Part shown: piece by piece, positions 15,186 through 21,563 of the stretch
Layout: every line of letters starts with the position of its first letter
Numbering within the stretch: the first letter of the stretch is position 1
From: Cytophagales bacterium
Lineage (GTDB): Bacteria > Bacteroidota > Bacteroidia > Cytophagales > Cyclobacteriaceae
Reading direction: 5' to 3'
Assembly: GCA_003500135.1 (NCBI GenBank)
Contig: DNTA01000106.1
Coordinates: 1-21,563 of the forward strand
Length of the DNA: 21,563 bases
Notes under the pieces: model-generated
The model's database searches: none
Told to the model about the DNA's origin: nothing
The model's input: only the letters and a program-made list of their open reading frames with translations
Translations under genes and position numbers: made by a program

Positions 15186-15215
15186 TTTGACACGGTAAGT
15201 CAATTGTTAGCTTTG
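15186..15215 (+). promoter_or_regulatory. Bacteroidota-type promoter (TTTG-N18-TAnnTTTG)
   Basis: TTTG at 15186-15189 and TAGCTTTG at 15208-15215 are separated by 18 bases, an exact match to the primary sigma factor consensus of Bacteroidota. Transcription would start near 15222, giving a leader of about 100 bases before ATG 15321. Confidence 0.7.
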
Positions 15216-15320
15216 GATTTATAACATAAAACAACGAAAGTTTCAACTTTATGAAGTGTTCTTATTGTTTTTTTGGTCCGGTCTTTGTTCACTGGTTCAA
15301 GAATACTAAAATTATCAGTC

Positions 15321-16037
15321 ATGTACACATTCAAAAACATTCATGGGATCCTCCTTTTGATGATCTTGATCCTATCAACACATCAGAGTTTTTCACAGAC
15401 AAAAAATTTTATCGATCAACCTTTTCTTGAAACCACCGCCAGTTCAGATACACTGGTTATTCCTGACCGTATTTTTATTAGAATTTTATTGAAAGAATCA
15501 GATAGTAAAAACAATACATCAGTTGAAGAATTGGAGAACCGCCTGATTCAAGTGCTTGATCAACTCAAAATAGATAGGTCACAACAGTTGAGTCTTATCG
15601 ATGCATCGACAGAATTTCAAGGTTATTTCCTGAAAGGGAAAACTATTGAAAAACAAAAAGCCTATCAATTGCTCATTTATGATGGAACCATGCTCGGAAA
15701 ATTACTGATGGCATTAGAGGGGGTCGAAATTTCGAATGTGGCACTGGAGAAACTGGAATACTCTGATATGGATTCCCTCAAACTCCTCTTGAAATCAAGA
15801 GCCGTAAAAAAAGCACTGAAACAGGCCAAATCATTAGTGAAACCTCTTGGACAGCATATTGGAACTGCGCTGTATATTTCAGATCGAAATAAAGTATACC
15901 AGCGGCACAAGAATTTCAGTTTGGCAAATGAAATGGATGCATTAGGAGGCTCAGATGATAACTACCTGCCCATCGAGGTAGATTTTAGTAAGATAGCTGT
16001 GCGCATGGATGTAGAGGTGAAATTTAAAATTGAATAG
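15321..16037 (+). CDS. SIMPL-domain (DUF541) periplasmic protein
   Basis: A 238-residue exported protein. From ATG 15321 it has a clean signal peptide (MYTFKNIHGILLLMILILST, cleaved near SFSQ). The mature chain fits the SIMPL/DUF541 family (PF04402): a starting strand with VIPDRIFIRILLKESD, a helix ENRLIQVLDQLKID, and the central AVKKALKQAKSLVKPLGQHIGTALYISD segment, which is the family's most recognisable stretch. The chain ends in a VEVKFKIE strand. SIMPL proteins form ring-like oligomers in the envelope and have no firm biochemical role. The gene is a single unit with its own consensus promoter upstream and a hairpin terminator overlapping the stop codon. It is divergent from the DUF1295 group. 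Confidence 0.75.
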   Translation: MYTFKNIHGILLLMILILSTHQSFSQTKNFIDQPFLETTASSDTLVIPDRIFIRILLKESDSKNNTSVEELENRLIQVLDQLKIDRSQQLSLIDASTEFQGYFLKGKTIEKQKAYQLLIYDGTMLGKLLMALEGVEISNVALEKLEYSDMDSLKLLLKSRAVKKALKQAKSLVKPLGQHIGTALYISDRNKVYQRHKNFSLANEMDALGGSDDNYLPIEVDFSKIAVRMDVEVKFKIE

Positions 16038-16060
16038 CTCAAGCTGTTCTATTTTTTTTT
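16032..16060 (+). terminator. Rho-independent terminator of the SIMPL gene
   Basis: A hairpin GAATAGC-TCAA-GCTGTTC (seven pairs, one T-G wobble, four-base loop) at 16032-16049 is followed by TA and nine T at 16052-16060. The stop codon TAG (16035-16037) lies within the 5' arm. Confidence 0.75.
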
Positions 16061-16209
16061 ATCTTCAACCAGATGTATCACGTTCTTGAGATACTAATTT
16101 GAAAGAGCTCACCAGAAGGATAGGCGCATGAGACATCCATTATTAATTACACGACAGCATGATAATTTGGATGTTCCATATGACAATTGAAAAACAATAA
16201 TATTTACAG

Positions 16210-17835
16210 ATGAAAAAAACTATTAGAATAGTTATCGTTGTACTATTGATCATCTTTGGGTTGTTTAAATTTACTGAATGGTATCTGGAATGGCGCTTTG
16301 AAAAGCTTATAAACAAGAATCCCGACAGAGCCTACAATATCACCTACAACAATTTTGACCTGCACACCTTCTTTAAAGGGATCACCCTTGACAAAGTTGA
16401 GATTTCCCCTCTAAATAAAACAAAAGGCACCCTCATCAATGGCAAGGTGGACTATGCTGAATTAAATGGATTTGTCTGGACAAAGTTTTTGTTTGCTAAT
16501 AGTGTAAAAGTGAATGAGCTACAGTTTGTTTCACCGGAATTTGAAATTAACATTGTGGCAGATTCCACAACAAAAGAGAAAAGCGAAGAGAATTCTCTGC
16601 AAAATCTTTTCAGTGATATCCTCTCACGTGCAGATCTGGATGATTTTCAGATCAGTGAAGGAACAATAACCATCACTGAGAATGACAGTATTTTAAAAGG
16701 TCAAGTGCACAATATTAACATCAGTGCCACTGAAATTGAAACCGATTCTGTAAAGTTAACCCACATCATCCCGTTTCAGCTCGGTAATCTTGAGGTTGAG
16801 CTCGACAGTATGTCCTACCAGCTCAACGACTATACCAAAGCGAAATTGGGAACTTTTAACTACAGTATAGCCGATAATAGTATCCTTGTTAAGGATGTTT
16901 CACTGCTTTACGATAAGGACTGGGTTGATATAAGTAAGGAGCGTGGACTTCAGGATGATGTAATTGAATTCAAATTAGGAACATTGAAAATTTCAGGAAT
17001 GAGCTTTTCCAGTGGCTTCTGGTCGCAACTCGATATAAAAGCCCGGAAAATGGAAATAGACAGCCTGTCATTGGGTTTGAGGCGAAATAAAAACCTGCAA
17101 CGACCTCCTGATGTAGAAAAGCCATTGTTTAAAGGTTTGGTAGACAAAATACCAAACAAAGTTGATCTCGACTCCATTATCATAAGAAATAGCGCGATAG
17201 GCTACGGGGAATTAAGTGTTCATAAACAACATACGGGAGTCATAGAAATTAATGAGATCGACGGCTTTATCACCCAGTTTACCACGTTTCCTGAGCAGCA
17301 AAGGAATTACGGTTCGTTCGAAGCTCACTTCAACTCTAAATTAAATGGTGCAGGCACCATGGGTGTTCATTTTAGTATACCCTATGAAAAGGAGGCCTTT
17401 AGTCTTCATACCACATTAGGCCCAATGAATATGACCGAATTAAATTCCAGTCTCGTTCCATTACTGGGTGTTGAATTTAAAGAGGGTTCTTTGCATGGAC
17501 TGGACTTTAGGATGGAGGCCGGGTACTATCAGTCGCAAAATCACCTTGCCATGGATTATGAGAACTTCCATCTGACAATATACAAAGAGGCAGATGATGG
17601 CTCTCAGCACAAACAAGGGTTTCTGAGCGCTATAGCGAATACAGCCATCAGGCACCATAATTTGCCGGAAGACAAACATTACATCCAGGCATATTATGAA
17701 ACGCCCAGAAATATCTACAGGTCACTATTTCAGCATATTGTAGCCGGGGTGCTGGATGGAGCCAAACACATAGTTCCGGGAAAAGGTGTGCAGTCTCTCA
17801 TCAATAAAGACAGCAAAAAGAAAAAGAAGAAATAA
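16210..17835 (+). CDS. AsmA/DUF748-like envelope protein
   Basis: A 541-residue protein with one N-terminal membrane helix (IRIVIVVLLIIFGLFKF, about residues 5-21) followed by a long periplasmic beta-rich region. Repeated pieces such as FDLHTFFKGITLDKVEISPL, LNGFVWTKFLFANSVKVNELQFVSP and DLDDFQISEGTITI resemble AsmA-like and DUF748 proteins, whose repeating beta-groove units are now thought to conduct lipids between the inner and outer membrane. The C-terminus ends in a run of seven lysines after an SKK. No neighbour shares its strand closely: it ends 4 bases before the convergent hemolysin III gene. The bridge-type function is a family-level inference; the repeats here are weak and the protein is shorter than TamB or YhdP. 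Confidence 0.55.
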   Translation: MKKTIRIVIVVLLIIFGLFKFTEWYLEWRFEKLINKNPDRAYNITYNNFDLHTFFKGITLDKVEISPLNKTKGTLINGKVDYAELNGFVWTKFLFANSVKVNELQFVSPEFEINIVADSTTKEKSEENSLQNLFSDILSRADLDDFQISEGTITITENDSILKGQVHNINISATEIETDSVKLTHIIPFQLGNLEVELDSMSYQLNDYTKAKLGTFNYSIADNSILVKDVSLLYDKDWVDISKERGLQDDVIEFKLGTLKISGMSFSSGFWSQLDIKARKMEIDSLSLGLRRNKNLQRPPDVEKPLFKGLVDKIPNKVDLDSIIIRNSAIGYGELSVHKQHTGVIEINEIDGFITQFTTFPEQQRNYGSFEAHFNSKLNGAGTMGVHFSIPYEKEAFSLHTTLGPMNMTELNSSLVPLLGVEFKEGSLHGLDFRMEAGYYQSQNHLAMDYENFHLTIYKEADDGSQHKQGFLSAIANTAIRHHNLPEDKHYIQAYYETPRNIYRSLFQHIVAGVLDGAKHIVPGKGVQSLINKDSKKKKKK

Positions 17836-17839
17836 TTTC

Positions 17840-18466
17840 CTATACCACATATGAATAGATCATGATGAAGTGTGAGAAGGCACCCCCCATAACAAAAACA
17901 TGCCATATCACATGATGGAAGGGCATTTTTTGAAATGCATAAAAGACTATTCCTACAGTATAAAACAATCCACCAGCAAACAGCCAAAATACTCCGTTAG
18001 TGCCTAAAAACTCGGATACATTTGTAAAGTCAAACACAATCAGCCAACCCATAACCAGGTAAAGCAAAGTTGAAAAAACTTCGAACTTGCCCGTAAAAAA
18101 TAATTTCAATACCATCCCAAGACCAGCAATACCCCATACCAGGGCAAAGAGTAACCATCCACGTGAATCCAGTAACCCCAACAACAAAACTGGTGTATAG
18201 GTACCGGCAATGAGCAAATAGATGCTGATGTGATCCACAATTCGGAAATAGTGTTTCTGTTTTTCGTCTCTGGAATAGTGATACAGGGTTGAAGCTGTAA
18301 AGAGAATAATGATCGACGCACCATAGATGACTGAACTTGACACTCTGTATGGCTGATCCGGGTTGGTTTTGAGCAAAAGCAATACCGTTCCAATGATACC
18401 GAGAAGGGCAGCAATACCATGAGTTAAGGTATTCCAACGCTCTTCTACTGAAGTTTGATTGCGCAT
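17840..18466 (-). CDS. Hemolysin III / PAQR-family membrane protein
   Basis: A 208-residue protein with seven predicted helices. Family signatures are present: EERWNTLTHGIAALLG (residues 8-23) with the first conserved histidine, FTASTLYHYS with the Ser and His of the SxxYH motif, RIVDHISIYLLIAGTYTP with the conserved Asp, and the C-terminal HHVIWHVFVMGGAFSHF with two histidines. These Ser/Asp/His residues form a zinc site in eukaryotic PAQR and related ceramidase-type proteins, suggesting a lipid-hydrolase-like core; the hemolysin name is historical. I chose the ATG at 18464-18466, which overlaps the upstream TGA as TGATG, over an in-frame ATG 33 bases earlier. Translation is thus coupled to the DUF4294 gene. 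Confidence 0.82.
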   Translation of the reverse strand: MRNQTSVEERWNTLTHGIAALLGIIGTVLLLLKTNPDQPYRVSSSVIYGASIIILFTASTLYHYSRDEKQKHYFRIVDHISIYLLIAGTYTPVLLLGLLDSRGWLLFALVWGIAGLGMVLKLFFTGKFEVFSTLLYLVMGWLIVFDFTNVSEFLGTNGVFWLFAGGLFYTVGIVFYAFQKMPFHHVIWHVFVMGGAFSHFIMIYSYVV

Positions 18467-19170
18467 CAGTCTGTTGATTTTAAATGAGTGACGGCCCACT
18501 TATCAGAGGCATCATAAAAATTAATCTCGAATGCGGGGTTTTGTCGCTCAAGGATTTGATTCTGAAAGGCTCGCAATAAAATATCTTCAATGAGATAATC
18601 TTCCTCAACGTTCAGCGGGTCATAGGTCACCTTAAGCGATAAATCAAAAACAGCGGCTGTATTGTTGTACCAGAAGGCCTTCCAACCGTTCCGCAGTTCT
18701 TTAATCAGGTCAAAAGCTGTCTCACCTGTTTGTCTGTATATAAGTTTCAAAAGTATACGGCCTTCACTTTTGGTCAGTTTTTTTAATTCTGCGGAAAACT
18801 CACTTTCAATATATTTTTGAACGCGTTTAGCATACCTTCTTTTATCGGATTTTTTTTCAATGGCTGTCAAGCGCTTTTTGAGTGTCACAAAACGTTCTGC
18901 TGCAAGCTTTGCATAAGGGTAAACCTTGTGGGTGCGCCTCCTCAAGATTAGGTATCGCCTTCTCTCCTGGTTGTTTTCAAAGGACAACCTGGGGAGAACA
19001 ATCACCTCTCTCAGCTCTATGGAAGAACGTGGTACGGAGTCTCCTTCTATAAGGTATATGGTCTCTGTACTATCTTTCTTTACAGGAACTACCTGGGCCT
19101 TTGAAAAAGGGCTGAAGCATATAAAAAGTAGCACAATAAATGGCATGTATTTCTGCCTAGTCATCCGCAT
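18466..19170 (-). CDS. DUF4294 exported protein
   Basis: A 234-residue protein with signal peptide (residues 1-25, ending SKA). The region SIELREVIVLPRLSFENNQE followed by RRRYLILRRRTHKVYPYAKLA is the characteristic core of DUF4294, a Bacteroidota-only family. It is followed by a long basic helix (TLKKRLTAIEKKSDKRRYAK) and a segment (LTKSEGRILLKLIYRQTGET) that is also strongly conserved. The function is unknown, but the gene is widespread in Flavobacteriia, commonly beside an M42 peptidase gene as here (divergent, 100 bases apart); that recollection is from general knowledge. It overlaps the hemolysin III gene downstream. Confidence 0.8.
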   Translation of the reverse strand: MRMTRQKYMPFIVLLFICFSPFSKAQVVPVKKDSTETIYLIEGDSVPRSSIELREVIVLPRLSFENNQERRRYLILRRRTHKVYPYAKLAAERFVTLKKRLTAIEKKSDKRRYAKRVQKYIESEFSAELKKLTKSEGRILLKLIYRQTGETAFDLIKELRNGWKAFWYNNTAAVFDLSLKVTYDPLNVEEDYLIEDILLRAFQNQILERQNPAFEINFYDASDKWAVTHLKSTD

Positions 19171-19270
19171 AAAAGCCTCTCAATTTTGCCGTCTTAAAAT
19201 TAAGAATTAATAACTCCTTAAACCTTAAAATCGTGCGAATATTGTTAATTTAGACAAAAATTAAAGACCT

Positions 19271-20359
19271 ATGCCTAACGATAGTATACTGAACGATTCC
19301 TCACTCAAATTTTTAGAACATTATTTAAATAATGCTGCTCCAACTGGTTATGAATGGGACGGCCAAAAGCTTTGGATGAACTACTTAAAACCTTATGTAG
19401 ATACCTTTATTACAGATACCTATGGCAGTGCTGTTGCTGTGATCAATCCCGAAGCTCAGTATAAAGTAGTCATCGAAGGTCATGCCGATGAGATCTCATG
19501 GTACGTCAACTATATTTCAGATAATGGGCTCATCTATGTTATCAGAAATGGAGGGAGTGATCACCAGATAGCACCTAGTAAAGTAGTGAACATCCACACC
19601 AAGAATGGCATAGTCAAAGGTGTCTTTGGTTGGCCCGCCATTCACACAAGAGATCGGGCAAAAGAAGAAGCTCCAAAGCTGGAAAATATCTGCATTGATA
19701 TTGGGGCGAAAGACAAGGAAGAAGTGGAACAAATGGGAGTTCATGTAGGCTGTGTAATCACCTACCCCGATGAATTTCACATCCTTAACAAAAACAAATT
19801 TGTGTGCAGAGCCCTGGATAACAGAATGGGAGGATTTATGATCGCCGAAGTGGCTCGCTTACTTCATGAAAACGGGGTAAAACTACCCTTTGGGTTGTAC
19901 ATTACCAATTCGGTGCAGGAAGAGATTGGTTTGCGAGGAGCGGAGATGATCACCGAAACCATTCAACCCAATGTGGCAATTGTTACCGACGTAACCCACG
20001 ATACTACCACTCCAATGATCGACCCAAAAAAACAAGGACTAGCCGAGATTGGCAAAGGTCCTGTAGTAGCCTATGCCCCGGCAGTACAGCAAAAATTGAG
20101 AGATCTGATCACCCAAACAGCCGAGGAAAAGAAAATACCTTTCCAAAGAGCAGCTCTTTCCAGAGCTACAGGAACTGACACGGATGCCTTTGCCTATAGC
20201 AATGGAGGTGTGGCCTCTGCTCTCATCTCATTACCACTTCGTTACATGCATACCACGGTTGAAATGGTACATCGTGACGACGTTGAAAATGTGATACGTC
20301 TCATTTATGAAACCTTGCTCAAAATAAAAACTGGCGATACCTTCAGTTACTTTGAATAA
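19271..20359 (+). CDS. M42-family metallo-aminopeptidase
   Basis: A 362-residue cytosolic peptidase of the M42 (FrvX / glutamyl aminopeptidase / tetrahedral TET) family. All dinuclear metal ligands and catalytic residues are visible: His71 and catalytic Asp73 in GHADE, Asp183 in RALDNR (bridging), catalytic Glu217 and metal ligand Glu218 in QEEIGLRG, Asp240 in VTDVTHD, and His327 in RYMHTTVEMVH. The PA-like insertion domain lies between residues 74 and 175. The length is standard. Family members trim N-terminal residues from short peptides as large self-compartmentalised dodecamers. The gene is divergent from DUF4294 and followed by a NUDIX gene. Confidence 0.9.
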   Translation: MPNDSILNDSSLKFLEHYLNNAAPTGYEWDGQKLWMNYLKPYVDTFITDTYGSAVAVINPEAQYKVVIEGHADEISWYVNYISDNGLIYVIRNGGSDHQIAPSKVVNIHTKNGIVKGVFGWPAIHTRDRAKEEAPKLENICIDIGAKDKEEVEQMGVHVGCVITYPDEFHILNKNKFVCRALDNRMGGFMIAEVARLLHENGVKLPFGLYITNSVQEEIGLRGAEMITETIQPNVAIVTDVTHDTTTPMIDPKKQGLAEIGKGPVVAYAPAVQQKLRDLITQTAEEKKIPFQRAALSRATGTDTDAFAYSNGGVASALISLPLRYMHTTVEMVHRDDVENVIRLIYETLLKIKTGDTFSYFE

Positions 20360-20368
20360 TGCCAACCG

Positions 20369-20391
20369 AACCTCCTACTAAGGAGGTTTTT
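20369..20391 (+). terminator. Hairpin with short T-run between M42 and NUDIX genes
   Basis: AACCTCCT-ACTA-AGGAGGTT is a perfect eight-pair stem with a four-base loop at 20369-20388, with five T at 20387-20391. It lies 10 bases after the M42 stop and 7 bases before the likely NUDIX start. It could end part of the M42 message or act as an attenuator; it also folds the only AGGAGG motif near the NUDIX start into the stem. Confidence 0.6.
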
Positions 20392-20397
20392 ACTTTC

Positions 20398-20952
20398 ATG
20401 GACGAATTTATAGACATAGTTACAGAAAAAGGAATACCCACAGGCCGATCTGCACTTAAATCTGAGGTACACAAGAACGGTTGGTATCATAATACCGTGC
20501 ATTTATGGCTATATACCAAAAAGGGTGAGATCCTCCTGCAACAACGCAGCCATTCGAAACAGATCCATCCATTGCTATGGGATGTTTCTGTTGCAGGGCA
20601 TATCGATGCTGGTGAATCCTTTGAAGCGGCAGCAATACGAGAGGCTAAGGAAGAGATCGGAATACATCTTCTGGAATCCGATCTCACTCACATTGGCAGT
20701 CAATTGCACAAAGGTGAGTACAATAATGGCCGGATCAAAGACTATGAATTTCACCAGATGTTCATTGCAGAACTAACAGTGCCACTTAATACGTTGATAA
20801 TTAATAAGGAGGAAGTTGAGGCGATCAAATTGGTAGATTTCAGGAGTTTTAAGATTTTGCTGGAGTCAAGTGAAACTAACGGTCATTTTATTCCTGAAAA
20901 TAAATCCTATTACCGTTTTATTCTAGATCAGATTAATCTTAAGAGAACATGA
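20398..20952 (+). CDS. NUDIX hydrolase (isopentenyl-diphosphate isomerase-like subfamily)
   Basis: A 184-residue NUDIX protein. The NUDIX box is complete: GHIDAGESFEAAAIREAKEE followed by IGI, matching Gx5Ex7REUxEExGU, so a metal-dependent pyrophosphohydrolase or an IPP-isomerase-like activity is possible. The start MDEFIDIVTEKGIPTGRSAL and the NTVHLWLYTKKGEILLQQRS segment are typical of the group that includes YfcD and IDI-like proteins. I chose the ATG at 20398-20400. An earlier in-frame ATG at 20359, overlapping the M42 stop, would add MPTEPPTKEVFTF, encoded by the hairpin, and does not look like family sequence. It overlaps the next gene by ATGA. Confidence 0.83.
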   Translation: MDEFIDIVTEKGIPTGRSALKSEVHKNGWYHNTVHLWLYTKKGEILLQQRSHSKQIHPLLWDVSVAGHIDAGESFEAAAIREAKEEIGIHLLESDLTHIGSQLHKGEYNNGRIKDYEFHQMFIAELTVPLNTLIINKEEVEAIKLVDFRSFKILLESSETNGHFIPENKSYYRFILDQINLKRT

Positions 20953-21563
20953 ATTTGCTCTTAATAGCAGTGGCACCTGTTCTTGTTATACTCATTTATG
21001 TATACATACACGACAGATACGAAAAGGAACCGCCCTCCCTCCTCATCGGTAGTTTTTTACTGGGAGCTGTACTAAGTGTCATTCTGGTCTTCATAATTTA
21101 CTTTATCACTGGAAATGTCACTGGTGTCACTGATAATCAAAGTGTTGGTCAGCATTTTATTCATGCTTTTTTAGGCGTGGCATTAACAGAGGAGTTCAGT
21201 AAATACATAATTGTCCGTTATTATGCCCAACCCAAAAAAGCATTTAACGAACCTTATGATGGAATCATTTATGCGGTTATGGTTTCCATGGGCTTCGCCT
21301 GCACTGAAAATATTTTGTACGTTCTTGAAGGAGGGCAGTACACAGCATTCATGAGAGCGTTCACAGCAGTACCTGCCCACGCCACCTTTGGCATACTCAT
21401 GGGATATTTTATGGGGAAAGCAAAATTTACTCACAAAAGATCCTTGTTCAATATCACAGGATTGCTGCTTGCAGTTGTGTTCCATGGTGCTTACGACTTC
21501 TTTTTGTTTATCAATTTTATTCCGGGCATCTCAATTGGAGCATTTGTATCCCTTATTGTGGGG
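20949..21563 (+). CDS. PrsW-type glutamic intramembrane protease, 3' end cut
   Basis: An open frame from ATG 20949 (overlapping the NUDIX stop as ATGA) runs off the window end after 205 codons. It is a polytopic membrane protein with PrsW signatures: HDRYEKEPPSLL (residues 21-32) after helix 1, the catalytic EEFSK (Glu81, Glu82, Lys85), EPYDGIIYAVMVSMGFACTEN (from residue 101, with Glu120 and Asn121), VPAHATFGILMGYFMGK (His144) and FHGAYDF (His179, Asp183). PrsW of Bacillus cleaves anti-sigma factor RsiW, while in most bacteria the substrate is unknown. In this window no sigma/anti-sigma pair is near. The C-terminal end is missing only because the window stops. Confidence 0.88.
   Translation, partial: MNLLLIAVAPVLVILIYVYIHDRYEKEPPSLLIGSFLLGAVLSVILVFIIYFITGNVTGVTDNQSVGQHFIHAFLGVALTEEFSKYIIVRYYAQPKKAFNEPYDGIIYAVMVSMGFACTENILYVLEGGQYTAFMRAFTAVPAHATFGILMGYFMGKAKFTHKRSLFNITGLLLAVVFHGAYDFFLFINFIPGISIGAFVSLIVG

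Larger units (their letters stand above)
15009..15320. other. Divergent intergenic region between DUF1295 and SIMPL genes
   Basis: About 312 bases without a convincing gene, AT-rich. It holds a good plus-strand promoter (15186-15215) and a weaker minus-strand -7 box (15097-15104). An open extension of the downstream gene back to 15273 starts with GTG and reads VRSLFTGSRILKL, which lacks any signal-peptide logic and is not used here. Confidence 0.6.

Noticed and set aside
18030..18437. Two minus-strand frames of 135 and 104 codons within the hemolysin III gene
   Set aside because: Same-strand shifted readings of a protein with clear family signatures in the chosen frame; composition is Cys/Trp-rich nonsense.
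1..21563. Looked for CRISPR arrays, tRNA/rRNA genes, insertion sequences, toxin-antitoxin or defence modules
   Set aside because: No regularly spaced repeats, no transposase or nuclease signature, and no terminal inverted repeats were seen; the DUF4268 protein alone is not evidence for a restriction system.

Overview
The window looks like chromosomal DNA from a marine-type member of the Bacteroidota, most probably family Flavobacteriaceae. The evidence is the gene content (DUF4136 lipoprotein, DUF4268, DUF4294, PorT-like beta-barrel, THUMP rRNA methyltransferase, M42 peptidase), lipobox and signal peptides of Bacteroidota type, moderately low GC, ATG starts often lacking Shine-Dalgarno sequences, and one promoter matching the Bacteroidota consensus TTTG-N18-TAnnTTTG. 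I see no tRNA, rRNA, CRISPR array, insertion sequence or phage gene.

Layout. Positions 1-1040 hold the tail of an unidentified gene, a DUF4136-like lipoprotein, a 56-residue membrane protein and a hairpin terminator. Positions 1073-2818 encode a large secreted esterase-like hydrolase, convergent with a 23S rRNA methyltransferase-like gene (2823-3989, minus). Positions 4078-5923 form a tight plus-strand group: SAM methyltransferase, ZIP metal transporter and DUF4268. It is followed by a decayed acetolactate decarboxylase-like lipoprotein gene (5927-6355), with two frameshifts, two in-frame stops and a large internal deletion.

Positions 6574-15008 are the most interesting part. Two convergent operon-like groups meet at interlocked stop codons. 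The plus group encodes a 3beta-HSD/DFR-like extended SDR, a close relative of animal steroid 5-alpha-reductases, an RND/MMPL lipid-type transporter and a LolA-like periplasmic carrier. The minus group encodes a DUF1295 protein (steroid 5-alpha-reductase-like fold), an outer-membrane beta-barrel, a PAPS-dependent sulfotransferase and a secreted START-domain protein. Every recognisable family here handles hydrophobic, sterol-like or polyprenoid molecules. I infer a locus that reduces, perhaps sulfates, and moves a steroid-like or isoprenoid lipid across the envelope. No cyclase or backbone synthase is present, so the substrate is unknown.

Positions 15321-21563 are ordinary envelope and housekeeping genes: a SIMPL-domain protein with its own promoter and terminator, an AsmA-like protein, a coupled DUF4294/hemolysin III pair on the minus strand, then M42 aminopeptidase, NUDIX hydrolase and a PrsW-type intramembrane protease cut by the window end.
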